This document shows, piece after piece, positions 41,802 to 51,632 of a DNA stretch of 64,000 bases; positions within the stretch are counted from its first letter, which is position 1; each line of letters opens with the position of its first letter. Made by a program: the position numbers and the translations under genes. Origin of the DNA: Xaviernesmea oryzae (GTDB lineage Bacteria; Pseudomonadota; Alphaproteobacteria; Rhizobiales; Rhizobiaceae); the NCBI RefSeq assembly GCF_900177415.1, contig NZ_FXAF01000006.1, positions 1,884,001-1,948,000 of the forward strand, given 5' to 3'. Below the pieces are notes generated by a model. That model was not told the DNA's origin and searched no databases. It saw only the letters and a program-made list of their open reading frames with translations.

Positions 41802-42335
41802 ATGTCTCGTATCGGTAAGAAGCCCGTTCAGGTTCCTGCAGGTGTTACGGCCGCCGTCGACGGCCAGAAGGTGACTGCCAAGGGCCCGAAGGGCGAGCTG
41901 TTCTTCGTCGCAAACGACGAGATCAAGCTGGAACTCAAGGACAACGCCGTTTCGGTGACCCCGGTCAACGAAACCAAGGATGCTCGTTCGAAGTGGGGCA
42001 TGTCCCGCACGATGATCGAGAACATCTTCAAGGGTGTTAAGGACGGCTACGAGCGCAAGCTCGAAATCAACGGCGTCGGTTACCGCGCTGCCATGCAGGG
42101 CAGGAACCTGCAGCTGCAGCTCGGCTTCTCCCACGACGTGGTCTACGAAGCCCCGCAGGGCATCACCATTGCCGTGCCGAAGCCGACGGAAATCGTCGTC
42201 ACCGGCATCAACAAGCAGCAGGTCGGTCAGGTAGCCGCGGAAATCCGCGAATACCGCGGTCCCGAGCCCTACAAGGGCAAAGGCGTCAAGTACGCCGAGG
42301 AACGGATCGTCCGCAAGGAAGGCAAGAAGAAGTAA
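41802..42335 (+). CDS. rplF: 50S ribosomal protein L6
   Basis: L6 adjoins the sarcin-ricin loop. The 177-residue protein starts [17 protein letters not shown] and has the C-terminal motif [16 protein letters not shown]. It lies 12 bases before rplR. Confidence 0.97.
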   Translation: MSRIGKKPVQVPAGVTAAVDGQKVTAKGPKGELFFVANDEIKLELKDNAVSVTPVNETKDARSKWGMSRTMIENIFKGVKDGYERKLEINGVGYRAAMQGRNLQLQLGFSHDVVYEAPQGITIAVPKPTEIVVTGINKQQVGQVAAEIREYRGPEPYKGKGVKYAEERIVRKEGKKK

Positions 42336-42347
42336 GGACGCGGTATC

Positions 42348-42710
42348 ATGGCTACCAGGAAAGAAGCACTCACCAAGCGTGCGAGCCGTGTTCGCCGTCA
42401 GATCAAGAAGGTCGCAAATGGCCGTCCGCGTCTGTCGGTTCACCGCTCCTCGAAGAACATCTACGTTCAGGTCATCGACGACGTGGCCGGCCGCACGCTT
42501 GCTGCCGCCTCCACGCTCGACGCCGATCTGCGCAAATCGCTGAAGACCGGCGCGGACGTTGCAGCAGCAGCTGCCGTCGGCAAGCTGGTTGCAGAGCGCG
42601 CTGCCAAGGCTGGCGTGAAGGAAGTCGTGTTCGATCGCGGCGCCTTCATCTATCACGGCCGCATCAAGGCGCTGGCGGAAGCCGCCCGTGAAGGCGGTCT
42701 GAGCTTCTAA
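42348..42710 (+). CDS. rplR: 50S ribosomal protein L18
   Basis: L18 binds 5S rRNA. The 120-residue protein has [18 protein letters not shown] and ends [21 protein letters not shown] very strong hairpin follows its stop. Confidence 0.97.
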   Translation: MATRKEALTKRASRVRRQIKKVANGRPRLSVHRSSKNIYVQVIDDVAGRTLAAASTLDADLRKSLKTGADVAAAAAVGKLVAERAAKAGVKEVVFDRGAFIYHGRIKALAEAAREGGLSF

Positions 42711-42714
42711 GAGT

Positions 42715-42753
42715 TTTCGCCCGGTTTCCCCGCAAAGGGGAGGCCGGGCGAAA
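42715..42753 (+). other. 17-bp hairpin between rplR and rpsE
   Basis: Arms TTTCGCCCGG (42715-42724) and CCGGGCGAAA (42744-42753) continue inward through T-G, T-G, T-A and four C-G pairs to a GCAAA loop, 17 pairs in all. No T tract follows, so it is not a standard terminator. It lies in an unusually long 129-base gap inside the spc group. Confidence 0.7.
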
Positions 42754-42839
42754 TGCGGCTTGCCGCAACCCGCCGGCTGATCCCGGCGATCCAATTGTAA
42801 TCTGCCGATTGCACCCGGAAAAGAAAAAGGAAAAGGACA

Positions 42840-43409
42840 ATGGCACAGGAAAGAAGAGGCCAGCGCGAAGATCGCCAGAGCCGCGAAGAGCGCGATAGCG
42901 AATTCGTCGACAAGCTGGTCGCGATCAACCGCGTCGCCAAGGTCGTCAAGGGCGGCCGTCGTTTCGGTTTCGCAGCCCTCGTCGTCGTCGGCGACCAGAA
43001 GGGCCGCGTCGGCTTCGGCCATGGCAAGGCACGCGAAGTGCCGGAAGCCATCCGTAAGGCGACCGAAGCTGCAAAGCGCGACCTGATCTTCGTACCGCTG
43101 CGCGACGGCCGTACGCTGCATCACGACGTCAATGGCCGCCACGGCGCCGGCAAGGTTCTGCTGCGCTCGGCCAAGGCCGGTACCGGCATCATCGCCGGCG
43201 GCCCGATGCGCGCCGTTTTCGAGACGCTCGGCGTTCATGACGTCGTCGCCAAGTCGACCGGTTCGTCGAACCCCTACAACATGGTTCGCGCCACGTTCGA
43301 CGCCCTGAAGCACCAGGTTCATCCGAAGGACATCGCAGCCCAGCGCGGCATCAAGTATGCAACGCTCCAGGCTCGCCGTGCCGCTTCCGGTGTCACCTCG
43401 GAAGAATAA
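42840..43409 (+). CDS. rpsE: 30S ribosomal protein S5
   Basis: S5 takes part in decoding fidelity and helicase activity at the mRNA entry. The 189-residue protein has [20 protein letters not shown] with the spectinomycin-loop region near the N terminus (VKGGRRF), and [16 protein letters not shown]. The basic/acidic N-terminal extension ([19 protein letters not shown]) is typical of alphaproteobacteria. Confidence 0.97.
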   Translation: MAQERRGQREDRQSREERDSEFVDKLVAINRVAKVVKGGRRFGFAALVVVGDQKGRVGFGHGKAREVPEAIRKATEAAKRDLIFVPLRDGRTLHHDVNGRHGAGKVLLRSAKAGTGIIAGGPMRAVFETLGVHDVVAKSTGSSNPYNMVRATFDALKHQVHPKDIAAQRGIKYATLQARRAASGVTSEE

Positions 43410-43421
43410 GGAGAGCGGATA

Positions 43422-43628
43422 ATGGCCAAGAAAGCAGAAGCCGCCAAGAAGACGATCACGATCGAGCAGATCGGTTCGCCCATCCGCCGCCCGGAAGTCC
43501 AGCGCAAGACGCTGATCGGCCTGGGCCTCAACAAGATGCACCGGACCCGTACGCTGGAAGACACTCCTTCCGTTCGTGGCATGATCCGGGCTGTCCAGCA
43601 TCTCGTTCGCGTCGTCGACGAGAAGTGA
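43422..43628 (+). CDS. rpmD: 50S ribosomal protein L30
   Basis: A 68-residue protein; [20 protein letters not shown] and [16 protein letters not shown] are diagnostic. It lies 12 bases after rpsE. Confidence 0.96.
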   Translation: MAKKAEAAKKTITIEQIGSPIRRPEVQRKTLIGLGLNKMHRTRTLEDTPSVRGMIRAVQHLVRVVDEK

Positions 43629-43644
43629 GACGGAGGAATTGACC

Positions 43645-44124
43645 ATGAAATTGAATGAGATCAAGGACAACGAAGGCGCCACCAAGGAGCGCATCCGCGT
43701 CGGTCGCGGCATCGGCTCCGGCAAGGGCAAGACCGGTGGCCGCGGCGTGAAGGGTCAGAAGGCCCGTTCCGGCGTTGCGATCAAGGGCTTCGAAGGCGGC
43801 CAGATGCCGATCTATCGTCGCCTGCCGAAGCGCGGCTTCACCAACATCTTCGCGTCCGACTACGTCACCGTTTCGCTCGGCCGTATCCAGACCGCGATCG
43901 ATGCCAAGAAGCTCGACCCGAAGGCCACGATCGATGCTGCCGCCCTCAAGGCTGCCGGCGTCATCCGTCGCCCGAAGGATGGCGTGCGCATCCTCGCCGA
44001 TGGCGAGCTGAAGGCCAAGGTTTCGGTCGAAGTCGCCGGTGCCTCCAAGGCTGCCGTCGAGAAGATCGAGAAGGCCGGCGGTTCGGTGAAGCTGCTCGTC
44101 GTAGCCGAAGCCGCCGCGGAATAA
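43645..44124 (+). CDS. rplO: 50S ribosomal protein L15
   Basis: A 159-residue 23S-binding protein. It begins [20 protein letters not shown] and has the glycine-rich [20 protein letters not shown] arm. ATG 43645 has GGAGG seven bases upstream, better than the TTG six bases earlier. A terminator-like hairpin follows before secY. Confidence 0.96.
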   Translation: MKLNEIKDNEGATKERIRVGRGIGSGKGKTGGRGVKGQKARSGVAIKGFEGGQMPIYRRLPKRGFTNIFASDYVTVSLGRIQTAIDAKKLDPKATIDAAALKAAGVIRRPKDGVRILADGELKAKVSVEVAGASKAAVEKIEKAGGSVKLLVVAEAAAE

Positions 44125-44134
44125 ATCGTTTGAG

Positions 44135-44169
44135 AATCGCCCGGTTTGAGCTTCACACCGGGCGATTTT
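44135..44169 (+). terminator. Terminator-like hairpin between rplO and secY
   Basis: Perfect 11-bp stem (44135-44145 with 44157-44167), 11-base loop, and a short TTTT run. It probably lowers transcription into secY and adk, which need less product than ribosomal proteins; a secY promoter may lie in the remaining ~190 bases. Confidence 0.65.
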
Positions 44170-44360
44170 ATCTCCATATGTGAGCCTCACGATCCCGAAG
44201 CGATCTGCCGGTCGCCTGGCCGGGATCACACGGAAAACAGGGTGAGGCATCCGATTGCGCCCGCAATCTCCCCGCCCGGTTTTTTGAACCAGAATTTGAG
44301 ACTGCTTTCCGGATCCGGCACTTGTCCCGCCGCCGGAGAATTGGTCAGGCGGAGAATTGC

Positions 44361-45701
44361 ATGGCTTCTGCAGCGGAACAACTTGCCTCCAATCTGAATT
44401 TTTCCACCTTCGCCAAGGCGGAGGACCTCAAGAAGCGGCTGTGGTTCACCCTTGCAGCGCTTCTCGTTTATCGCCTCGGCACCCATATTCCGCTTCCGGG
44501 CCTCAACCCCGAAGCCTATGCCCAGGCGTTCCGCGGCCAGGCCGGCGGCATCCTCGGCCTCTTCAACATGTTCTCGGGCGGTGCAGTGGAGCGCATGGCG
44601 ATCTTCGCGCTCGGCATCATGCCCTATATCTCCGCGTCGATCATCGTGCAGCTCATGACTTCGGTCGTGCCGTCGCTCGAAGCCTTGAAGAAGGAAGGCG
44701 AGCAGGGCCGCAAGATCATCAACCAGTATACGCGCTACGGCACGGTGCTGCTCGGCACGCTGCAGGCCTACGGCATCGCCGCCGGCCTCGAAAGCGGCCA
44801 GGGCCTGGTGCTCGATCCGGGCTGGTTCTTCCGCCTTTCCACCGTCGTGACGCTGCTCGGCGGCACCATGTTCCTGATGTGGCTCGGCGAGCAGATAACC
44901 TCGCGCGGCATCGGCAACGGCATCTCGCTGATCATCTTCGCGGGCATCGCGGCCGGCCTTCCGACCGCGCTCGCCGGCACGCTGGAACTCGGCCGTACCG
45001 GTGCGCTTCCGACCGCATTGATCCTGACCGTCATCGTCGTCGCGATCGGGGTCATCACGCTGATCGTCTTCGTCGAGCGCGCCCAGCGCCGCCTCCTGAT
45101 CCAGTATCCGAAGCGCCAGGTCGGCAACCGCATGTTCCAGGGCGATACGTCGCACCTGCCGCTGAAGCTCAACACGTCGGGCGTCATCCCGGCGATCTTC
45201 GCCTCGTCGCTCCTGCTTCTGCCGGCGACGGCTGCGGGCTTTGCCGGTAATTCGGAGCTGCCGAACTGGGCGACCATGATCATCTCGTCGCTCGGCCACG
45301 GCCAGCCGCTGTTCATGCTGCTCTACGGCCTGCTGATCGCCTTCTTCGCCTTCTTCTATACGGCGATCGTCTTCAACCCGAAGGACACGGCCGACAATCT
45401 GAAGAAGCACGGCGGCTTCATTCCGGGCATCCGTCCGGGCGAACGCACCGCCGAGTACATCGATTATGTGCTGACTCGCATCACGGTCGTCGGCGCGATC
45501 TACCTCGTCTTCGTCTGCATCCTGCCGGAATTTCTGGTGGCCCGCACGGGCGTGCCATTAGCCCTTGGTGGTACTTCGCTTTTGATCGTTGTGAGTGTTA
45601 CCCTTGATACGGTAGCACAGATCCAGGGACACCTCATCGCGCAGCAGTATGAGGGTCTGATCAAGAAGTCGAAACTGCGCGGAGGAAAGAGGGGACGATG
45701 A
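44361..45701 (+). CDS. secY: Preprotein translocase subunit SecY
   Basis: The channel-forming subunit of the Sec translocon, with ten membrane segments in 446 residues. Conserved blocks include [20 protein letters not shown] at the N terminus, [22 protein letters not shown] and [15 protein letters not shown] before segment 9. ATG 44361 follows GGCGGAGAATTGC; the open frame extends upstream to 44322 but lacks family likeness. Its stop overlaps the adk start by four bases (ATGA). Confidence 0.97.
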   Translation: MASAAEQLASNLNFSTFAKAEDLKKRLWFTLAALLVYRLGTHIPLPGLNPEAYAQAFRGQAGGILGLFNMFSGGAVERMAIFALGIMPYISASIIVQLMTSVVPSLEALKKEGEQGRKIINQYTRYGTVLLGTLQAYGIAAGLESGQGLVLDPGWFFRLSTVVTLLGGTMFLMWLGEQITSRGIGNGISLIIFAGIAAGLPTALAGTLELGRTGALPTALILTVIVVAIGVITLIVFVERAQRRLLIQYPKRQVGNRMFQGDTSHLPLKLNTSGVIPAIFASSLLLLPATAAGFAGNSELPNWATMIISSLGHGQPLFMLLYGLLIAFFAFFYTAIVFNPKDTADNLKKHGGFIPGIRPGERTAEYIDYVLTRITVVGAIYLVFVCILPEFLVARTGVPLALGGTSLLIVVSVTLDTVAQIQGHLIAQQYEGLIKKSKLRGGKRGR

Positions 45702-46348
45702 GATTGATTCTTTTGGGACCGCCGGGCGCGGGCAAGGGGACCCAGGCCCAGCGGATCGTGGAGAAGCACGGGATACCGCAGCTCTCCACCGGTGACATGC
45801 TGCGCGCGGCGGTGGCCGCCGAGACGGAAGTTGGCAAGCGCGCCAAGGCCGTCATGGATGCGGGCAAGCTCGTCTCCGACGAAATCGTCAACGCGATCGT
45901 CTCCGAACGGATCGACCAGCCGGATGCGGCAAACGGTTTTATTCTCGATGGTTTTCCCCGCACGCTGGTGCAGGCGGATGCGACCGGGGAGATGCTGAAG
46001 TCGAAGGGGCTGGAGCTTTCGGTCGTCATCGAACTGAGGGTCGACGACAAGGAGCTCATCCGGCGCGTGTCCGGCCGTTATTCCTGTGCCCAGTGCGGTA
46101 CGGTCTATCACGACACGGACAAGAAGCCGGCGAGCGAGGGCGTCTGCGACAAGTGCGGCTCGACCCACTTCAAGCGCCGCCCGGACGACAATGCCGAGAC
46201 GATGACCAAGCGTCTCGAGGTCTACTACAAGGAAACCTCGCCGCTGATCGGCTATTACCATGCCAAGGGCAAGCTGAAGGTGGTCGACGGCATGGCCGAG
46301 ATGGACAAGGTCACGGCCGATATCGAAAAGATCCTGGCGGAACTCTGA
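45698..46348 (+). CDS. adk: Adenylate kinase, zinc-binding LID type
   Basis: It interconverts ATP + AMP and 2 ADP. The 216-residue protein has the P-loop GPPGAGKGT (residues 7-15), AMP-binding [10 protein letters not shown] and [13 protein letters not shown]. Its LID carries four cysteines (CAQC ... CDKC), so it probably binds zinc, unlike E. coli Adk. The start overlaps the secY stop, so translation is likely coupled. A palindromic repeat begins right after the stop. Confidence 0.97.
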   Translation: MRLILLGPPGAGKGTQAQRIVEKHGIPQLSTGDMLRAAVAAETEVGKRAKAVMDAGKLVSDEIVNAIVSERIDQPDAANGFILDGFPRTLVQADATGEMLKSKGLELSVVIELRVDDKELIRRVSGRYSCAQCGTVYHDTDKKPASEGVCDKCGSTHFKRRPDDNAETMTKRLEVYYKETSPLIGYYHAKGKLKVVDGMAEMDKVTADIEKILAEL

Positions 46349-46349
46349 C

Positions 46350-46394
46350 GCATGTCTCCCAAAAGCGGGAACCGGTTTTGGGGTAAAGACATGC
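46350..46394. repeat. 45-base palindromic intergenic element after adk
   Basis: GCATGTCT (46350-46357) pairs with AGACATGC (46387-46394); inside, CCCAAAA pairs with TTTTGGG and CGG with CCG around a GAA loop, with small asymmetries. The pattern 'CATGTC...CAAAA...CGGTTTTG...GACATG' resembles a short palindrome I recall being scattered between genes in Rhizobiales. That family assignment is from memory; the symmetry itself is visible. Confidence 0.65.
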
Positions 46395-46644
46395 GCAAAG
46401 CAGGGTCGTCATCGATCTGTTAAAGAATCTTGGGCGGAACGGTTGCATTTCCGCGCTGATTCCGTTAAACACCGCGCCAACTCGCGACAGCTTTGAGCGA
46501 TCGGCGCGGATTTCCCGATAAGGACATCCGGGACCGGTCGTTTTGGTCTGTTCCGTATGACGATTTGAACTGGCGGCCGATGCGCCGCTCTCATGGAAGA
46601 AGTACCACTTGCCGGTCGGCAACTGGAACGCAAGGAGAATAGGC

Positions 46645-47013
46645 GTGGCTCGTATCGCTGGCGTCAACATCCCGACTGCAAAGCGCGTCGTTATCGCGCT
46701 GACCTACATTCACGGGATCGGCCCGAAATTCGCTCAGGAGATCGTTGAGAAGGTCGGTCTTCCGGCCGACAAGCGCGTCCATCAGCTGACGGACTCGGAA
46801 ATCTTGCAGATCCGCGAAACCATCGACCGTGACTATCAGGTCGAGGGCGATCTTCGTCGCGAGACCGCGATGAACATCAAGCGTCTGATGGACCTCGGCT
46901 GCTACCGCGGCCTGCGTCATCGTCGTGGCCTGCCGGTCCGCGGCCAGCGCACGCACACCAATGCCCGCACCCGCAAGGGTCCGGCCAAGGCGATCGCCGG
47001 TAAGAAGAAGTAA
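46645..47013 (+). CDS. rpsM: 30S ribosomal protein S13
   Basis: S13 contacts the P-site tRNA and L5. The 122-residue protein starts at GTG 46645, with AAGGAG upstream, giving [20 protein letters not shown]; the earlier in-frame ATG at 46609 adds residues foreign to the family. The C terminus is the basic [20 protein letters not shown] tail. It opens the alpha group. TTGCAT (46443) and TTAAAC (46465), 16 bases apart, are a weak promoter candidate in the 296-base gap before it. Confidence 0.97.
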   Translation: MARIAGVNIPTAKRVVIALTYIHGIGPKFAQEIVEKVGLPADKRVHQLTDSEILQIRETIDRDYQVEGDLRRETAMNIKRLMDLGCYRGLRHRRGLPVRGQRTHTNARTRKGPAKAIAGKKK

Positions 47014-47015
47014 TC

Positions 47016-47080
47016 TGAGGCATTAGCCAATAGGCAGTGGGCAATAGACTAATGCCTACTGCCTAAGTTCTATTGCCTCA
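47016..47080. repeat. Element of interleaved inverted repeats between rpsM and rpsK
   Basis: Several complementary pairs overlap. TGAGGCA (47016-47022) pairs with TGCCTCA (47074-47080). GGCATTAG (47019-47026) pairs with CTAATGCC (47049-47056). TAGGCAGT (47031-47038) pairs with ACTGCCTA (47058-47065). GGCAATAG (47040-47047) pairs with CTATTGCC (47070-47077). The single strand can fold several ways. The TAGGCAGT/GGCAATAG words look like a dispersed short repeat. It starts 3 bases after the rpsM stop. Confidence 0.7.
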
Positions 47081-47133
47081 CAAGGTGGAGCCGCTGGAAT
47101 TACGGCGGTGCAGAGATCAACGAAAGGGTAAAT

Positions 47134-47523
47134 ATGGCCAAGGAAGCCACCCGCGTTCGCCGCCGCGAACGCAAGAACATCACGTCGGGCGTTGCCCACG
47201 TCAACTCGACCTTCAACAACACGATGATCACCATCACGGATGCGCAGGGCAATGCGATTGCCTGGTCGTCCGCCGGTGCCAAGGGCTTCAAGGGCTCGCG
47301 CAAGTCGACCCCGTTCGCCGCTCAGATCGCTGCCGAAGACTGCGCCAAGAAGGCTCAGGAGCACGGCATGAAGTCGCTGGAAGTCGAAGTCTGCGGCCCG
47401 GGTTCCGGCCGTGAATCGGCTCTGCGCGCCCTGCAGGCTGCGGGTTTCATGATCACCTCGATCCGTGACGTGACCCCGATCCCGCACAACGGCTGCCGCC
47501 CGCGCAAGAAGCGCCGCGTCTGA
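47134..47523 (+). CDS. rpsK: 30S ribosomal protein S11
   Basis: S11 lies on the platform near the Shine-Dalgarno helix. The 129-residue protein has the signature [20 protein letters not shown] and C-terminal [16 protein letters not shown]. Confidence 0.97.
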   Translation: MAKEATRVRRRERKNITSGVAHVNSTFNNTMITITDAQGNAIAWSSAGAKGFKGSRKSTPFAAQIAAEDCAKKAQEHGMKSLEVEVCGPGSGRESALRALQAAGFMITSIRDVTPIPHNGCRPRKKRRV

Positions 47524-47695
47524 TCGCAGGAATTCGAGGGGCTGCCGGACTTGTTCGAAGAGTTGGGCGGCCTCTTTCAGTGAACTCGGGCACAGCCGCC
47601 TGACCCTCTTCATCGAGGATCGGCGGCTTTGCCCATATCGCCGATGAACACGTATCGACGAGGAAATGTGTTCCGCTCGGTGCTCCTCATGCTCG

Positions 47696-47720
47696 GTTGC
47701 CACGATTGGATGGTGGCAAC
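47696..47720 (+). other. Hairpin in the rpoA leader
   Basis: GTTGCCAC (47696-47703) pairs with GTGGCAAC (47713-47720), with a 9-base loop, ending 18 bases before the rpoA ATG and just ahead of its Shine-Dalgarno (GAAGG). It may modulate rpoA translation; there is no direct evidence. Confidence 0.4.
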
Positions 47721-47738
47721 GAACGGAAGGTATAAATC

Positions 47739-48749
47739 ATGATCCAGAAGAACTGGCAGGAACTGATCAAGCCGAACAAGGTGGAATTCACCTCTTCCGG
47801 CCGTACCAAGGCAACGCTGGTTGCCGAACCCCTGGAGCGCGGCTTCGGCCTGACGCTCGGCAACGCGCTGCGTCGCGTGCTTCTGTCGTCGCTTCGTGGT
47901 GCTGCCGTTACGGCAGTCCAGATCGACGGCGTATTGCATGAATTCTCGTCCATCCCGGGCGTCCGGGAAGACGTGACCGATATCGTGCTCAACATCAAGG
48001 AAATCGCCATCAAGATGGATGGCGATGATGCCAAGCGCATGGTCGTGCGCAAGCAGGGTCCGGGCTCCGTCACCGCTGGCGACATTCAGACGGTCGGCGA
48101 CATCGAGATCCTGAACCCCGACCACGTGATCTGCACCCTCGACGAGGGCGCCGAGATCCGCATGGAATTCACGGTCAACAACGGCAAGGGCTATGTGCCT
48201 GCCGAGCGTAACCGTGCCGAAGACGCGCCGATCGGCTTGATTCCGGTCGACAGCCTCTATTCGCCGGTCAAGAAAGTGTCCTACAAGGTGGAAAACACCC
48301 GCGAAGGCCAGGTTCTCGACTACGACAAGCTGACCATGACCATCGAGACCGATGGCTCGGTCACGGGTGAAGACGCCGTTGCGTTTGCAGCCCGCATCCT
48401 TCAGGACCAGCTCTCGGTCTTCGTCAACTTCGACGAGCCGCAGAAGGAAGCCGAAGAGGAAGCCGTCACCGAACTCGCGTTCAACCCGGCGCTCCTCAAG
48501 AAGGTGGACGAGCTGGAACTGTCCGTTCGCTCGGCCAACTGCCTGAAGAATGACAACATCGTCTATATCGGCGACCTCATCCAGAAGACCGAGGCGGAAA
48601 TGCTGCGCACTCCGAATTTCGGTCGCAAGTCGCTGAACGAGATCAAGGAAGTTCTGGCATCCATGGGCCTCCATCTTGGCATGGAAGTTCCCGCCTGGCC
48701 GCCGGAAAACATCGAAGACCTCGCAAAGCGCTACGAAGACCAATACTAA
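47739..48749 (+). CDS. rpoA: DNA-directed RNA polymerase subunit alpha
   Basis: The 336-residue alpha subunit starts RNA polymerase assembly through its N-terminal dimer domain ([20 protein letters not shown]). Its C-terminal domain (about residues 250-336; [31 protein letters not shown]) binds UP elements and activators. A 215-base gap with a small hairpin separates it from rpsK. Length matches alphaproteobacterial homologues. Confidence 0.98.
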   Translation: MIQKNWQELIKPNKVEFTSSGRTKATLVAEPLERGFGLTLGNALRRVLLSSLRGAAVTAVQIDGVLHEFSSIPGVREDVTDIVLNIKEIAIKMDGDDAKRMVVRKQGPGSVTAGDIQTVGDIEILNPDHVICTLDEGAEIRMEFTVNNGKGYVPAERNRAEDAPIGLIPVDSLYSPVKKVSYKVENTREGQVLDYDKLTMTIETDGSVTGEDAVAFAARILQDQLSVFVNFDEPQKEAEEEAVTELAFNPALLKKVDELELSVRSANCLKNDNIVYIGDLIQKTEAEMLRTPNFGRKSLNEIKEVLASMGLHLGMEVPAWPPENIEDLAKRYEDQY

Positions 48750-48794
48750 CACGTCATACTGCAGGCGAATGCCTGCAAGTGAAGGAGACCAGAC

Positions 48795-49220
48795 ATGCGC
48801 CACGGAAAAGCCGGCCGCAAGCTCAACCGCACCGCAAGCCATCGCAAGGCGATGTTCGCCAACATGGCTGCCTCGCTCATCACCCATGAGCAGATCGTAA
48901 CCACCCTGCCGAAGGCGAAGGAAATCCGCCCGATCGTCGAGAAGCTCGTCACGCTCGGCAAGCGCGGCGACCTGCACGCCCGCCGTCAGGCGATCTCGCA
49001 GATCCAGGATCAGGACGCCGTCCGCAAGCTGTTCGACGCCATCGCTTCGCGTTACGCAAACCGCAACGGCGGCTACCTGCGCATCATGAAGGCCGGTTTC
49101 CGCCAGGGCGACAACGCCGCCATGGCCGTCATCGAGTTCGTCGAGCGCGATGTCGATGCCAAGGGCGCAGCCGACAAGGCCCGCGTCGCCGCTGAAGCCG
49201 AAGCTGCCGAAGCCGCTTGA
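48795..49220 (+). CDS. rplQ: 50S ribosomal protein L17
   Basis: The last gene of the alpha group, 141 residues. It begins [20 protein letters not shown] and includes [20 protein letters not shown]. An Ala/Glu-rich tail (about residues 120-141) extends past the 127-residue E. coli protein. A terminator follows within 26 bases. Confidence 0.97.
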   Translation: MRHGKAGRKLNRTASHRKAMFANMAASLITHEQIVTTLPKAKEIRPIVEKLVTLGKRGDLHARRQAISQIQDQDAVRKLFDAIASRYANRNGGYLRIMKAGFRQGDNAAMAVIEFVERDVDAKGAADKARVAAEAEAAEAA

Positions 49221-49245
49221 TCCATTCCGCATCGTCGGATTTTTG

Positions 49246-49271
49246 AAGCCGGGTGGAAACACCCGGCTTTT
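49246..49271 (+). terminator. Rho-independent terminator after rplQ
   Basis: Perfect 10-bp stem (49246-49255 with 49260-49269), GAAA loop and a short T run. It marks the end of the ribosomal gene cluster; the next gene is convergent. Confidence 0.9.
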
Positions 49272-49277
49272 CGCGTT

Positions 49278-49919
49278 TCAGCGCGTCGCCTGAGCCATCT
49301 TCGGCTTGCCGCGCTTCCAGTTGAGAAAGGGGCGGCGTAGCGGACGATAGGCAAGGAGCAGCACGATCAGCGCGACATGCACGAACGGCACCAGTGTGAC
49401 CGATTTCACCGCCAGCACATAGTGAAAGGCCCCGCCGATGGCGATGAGGTAGATCAGCTTGTGGAGCTTGTTCCATACCTGCTGGAGCTTGCGGATCGAC
49501 CAGTTGTTGGAGGTGAGCGCGAGCGGGATGAGGAGCAGCAGGCAGGCGAAGCCGATGGTGATATAGGGCCGCTTGGCAATGTCGCCGCCGACGGCGCCGA
49601 GATCGAGCCTGAGGTCGAGCAGCGCATAGACCGAAAAATGCATCAGCACGTAATAGAAGGCGAGGAGCCCGAGCGCCCGCCGGTAGCGGATCCAGTTGAT
49701 GCCGGCAAGGTCGCGCAGCGGCGTGACGGCAAGCGTCGCGATGATGAAGCGTAGCGCCCAGATGCCGAGAAGATGCTCGAATTCCTTGACCGGATTGAAG
49801 CCCAGCCCACCGGTGGCTGCAAGATAGAAATACCAGACGGCGGGCACAAGGCCGATCGCGTAGAGCGCCCAGACGCTGGCCTTGTGATAGCGGCGGGGCA
49901 GGGTGGGAATGCTTGCCAT
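49278..49919 (-). CDS. msrQ: MsrQ, haem-binding membrane subunit of the MsrPQ methionine sulfoxide reductase
   Basis: MsrQ (formerly YedZ) passes electrons from the quinone pool to periplasmic MsrP. The 213-residue protein has about six membrane segments. Conserved histidines that can hold haem lie in the membrane (YYVLMHFSVYALLDL, WNKLHKLIYL, GGAFHYVLAV). The ATG at 49919 shares one base with the msrP stop (TGATG), so translation is coupled; a TTG one codon earlier is less likely. Confidence 0.93.
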   Translation of the reverse strand: MASIPTLPRRYHKASVWALYAIGLVPAVWYFYLAATGGLGFNPVKEFEHLLGIWALRFIIATLAVTPLRDLAGINWIRYRRALGLLAFYYVLMHFSVYALLDLRLDLGAVGGDIAKRPYITIGFACLLLLIPLALTSNNWSIRKLQQVWNKLHKLIYLIAIGGAFHYVLAVKSVTLVPFVHVALIVLLLAYRPLRRPFLNWKRGKPKMAQATR

Positions 49920-50863
49920 CAATAGTTCGCTCTCAGGTCCAGGCCCTCATAGAGGCTCGCCACCTGGTCCGCATAGCCGTTGAAGGGCAGGGTCGGCCGG
50001 CGGTTGGCTCCGAAGAGCCCGCCTTCGCCGATCCGCTGTTCCGTCGCCTGGCTCCAGCGCGGATGGTCGACCGCCGGATTGACGTTGGAATAGAAGCCGT
50101 ATTCGCGCGCATTGGCGTTCTTCCAGGTCGTCTCCGGCTGTTTCTCGACGAGCGAGATCTTCACGATCGATTTGATGCTCTTGAAACCGTATTTCCACGG
50201 CACGACGAGCCGGATCGGCGCACCGTTCGGGTTCGGCAGCGTTTCGCCGTAAAGCCCGACGGCGAGGATCGTCAGCGGATGGCGCGCCTCGTCGAGCCGC
50301 AGCCCCTCGATATAGGGCCAGGGGAGCGGCTGGAAGAAGCCGCGCTGGCCGGGCATTTCCTCCGGCCGCACGACGGTCTCGAAGGAGACGTATTTGGCGC
50401 TGCCGAGCGGTTCCACCCGGTCGAGAAGCGCCGACAGCGGAAAGCCGATCCAGGGGATCACCATCGACCAGCCCTCGACGCAGCGCATCCGGTAGGTGCG
50501 GTCCTCCAGCGGCATCTTGAGGAGTTCCTCGAGACCGAATTCCTTCGGCTTGCCCACCATGCCCTCGACCTTCACCGACCACGGTGCCGGCTTGAAGTCG
50601 CCGGAATTGGCGGCGGGGTCTTCCTTGTTGACGCCGAATTCGTAGAAATTGTTGTAGGTGGTCACCGCCTCCTTCGGAGTCAGCTTCTCATCCAGCTTGT
50701 AGGCGCTGGGCGTGGCCGCCAGCGGTGCTGCGAACGCTTCGCCGGCGCCCGCAAACGCAAAGCCGGCCGCCGCCGCGGCACCCATGAAGCTGCGGCGCGA
50801 CATGTAGATGTCCCGCGGCGTGATTTCCGAGGCGGGGATATGCGGCGGACGATAGGCAGGCAT
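49919..50863 (-). CDS. msrP: MsrP, periplasmic molybdopterin-dependent methionine sulfoxide reductase
   Basis: MsrP repairs oxidised methionines in periplasmic proteins using a molybdenum cofactor. The 314-residue protein starts [21 protein letters not shown] 50863 follows AGGAGATCTCGCC. It bears a twin-arginine signal ([18 protein letters not shown], cut near AFAAPLAA). The Mo-ligand cysteine is in [13 protein letters not shown]. Other family marks are [16 protein letters not shown] and [11 protein letters not shown]. It forms a two-gene operon with msrQ. Confidence 0.94.
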   Translation of the reverse strand: MPAYRPPHIPASEITPRDIYMSRRSFMGAAAAAGFAFAGAGEAFAAPLAATPSAYKLDEKLTPKEAVTTYNNFYEFGVNKEDPAANSGDFKPAPWSVKVEGMVGKPKEFGLEELLKMPLEDRTYRMRCVEGWSMVIPWIGFPLSALLDRVEPLGSAKYVSFETVVRPEEMPGQRGFFQPLPWPYIEGLRLDEARHPLTILAVGLYGETLPNPNGAPIRLVVPWKYGFKSIKSIVKISLVEKQPETTWKNANAREYGFYSNVNPAVDHPRWSQATEQRIGEGGLFGANRRPTLPFNGYADQVASLYEGLDLRANY

Positions 50864-51070
50864 GGCGAGATCTCCTTGTCGGCAGCAGGTGCCTTTCTTC
50901 CCTATACGTAATCCCAAACGAAAAGGTTTCACAGCGGCGCGAAGATTGCCGCGGACCACGTTTGCGTGAGAAACCGCCTGGTTTGCAGGTGGAAAATGCA
51001 GCCGGGGAACCCCATCTGTTGTTCTTCAGTTTCTCGCAGGGGTGCTTGCCCCTGCAGGAGGAGATTGCGG

Positions 51071-51481
51071 ATGGCGACGCGGACCTGGGATGCCGGAATG
51101 AATGGCCGATTTTCGGATCGGGCGGAGCATCTGCGCCGCTTGCGGCGTCTCGGCACGATCGCGCGGCTGATGGATACGGCCATCAGAATTCCGGGCACCG
51201 GCATCCGCTTCGGTGCGGATTCCGTTTTCGGCCTCATCCCGGTCGTCGGCGATGCGGGCGGCGCGCTGGTCGGCCTCTATATCGTCAACGAAGCAAGGCG
51301 CCTCGGCCTACCGCCGGCCAAGCTCGTCCAGATGCTCGGCAATATCGCCGCCGACACCGTGCTCGGCAGCGTTCCGGTGGCGGGCGACGTGTTCGACCTC
51401 TTCTTCAAATCGCACCGCCGCAATCTGCAGCTCATCCTCGACCATTTCGGCATCCACCCGGACGAGCTTCGGCAGCGGTGA
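51071..51481 (+). CDS. DUF4112 family small membrane protein
   Basis: A 136-residue protein of unknown function. The signature is AIRIPGTGIRFGADSVFGLIPVVGDAGG, shown here in parts (TAIRIPGTGIRFGADS, FGLIPVVGD), followed by a second weak hydrophobic segment with GSVPVAGDVFDLFFKS. Two membrane or re-entrant helices are likely (about residues 49-68 and 84-106). ATG 51071 follows GGAGGAGATTGCGG. It is divergent from msrP; the two share a ~200-base control region. Confidence 0.82.
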   Translation: MATRTWDAGMNGRFSDRAEHLRRLRRLGTIARLMDTAIRIPGTGIRFGADSVFGLIPVVGDAGGALVGLYIVNEARRLGLPPAKLVQMLGNIAADTVLGSVPVAGDVFDLFFKSHRRNLQLILDHFGIHPDELRQR

Positions 51482-51632
51482 GAGGAGGTGCCGACCGTAC
51501 CGCTTTGGCCTGTCGTGATAGTGACACCCTTTGCCGTTTGGGGTAGGAAGGCCGCAAAACCAGGGTTTTTTGCGCGTGCACCCGGAAAGGGTTAGACTGC
51601 GCAGGCCCGAACAAGAGATCGAGGACAACACC

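Noticed and set aside
51531..51632. Longer ilvD start
   Set aside because: Family likeness starts at [14 protein letters not shown] (51633); the upstream codons are not conserved-looking.
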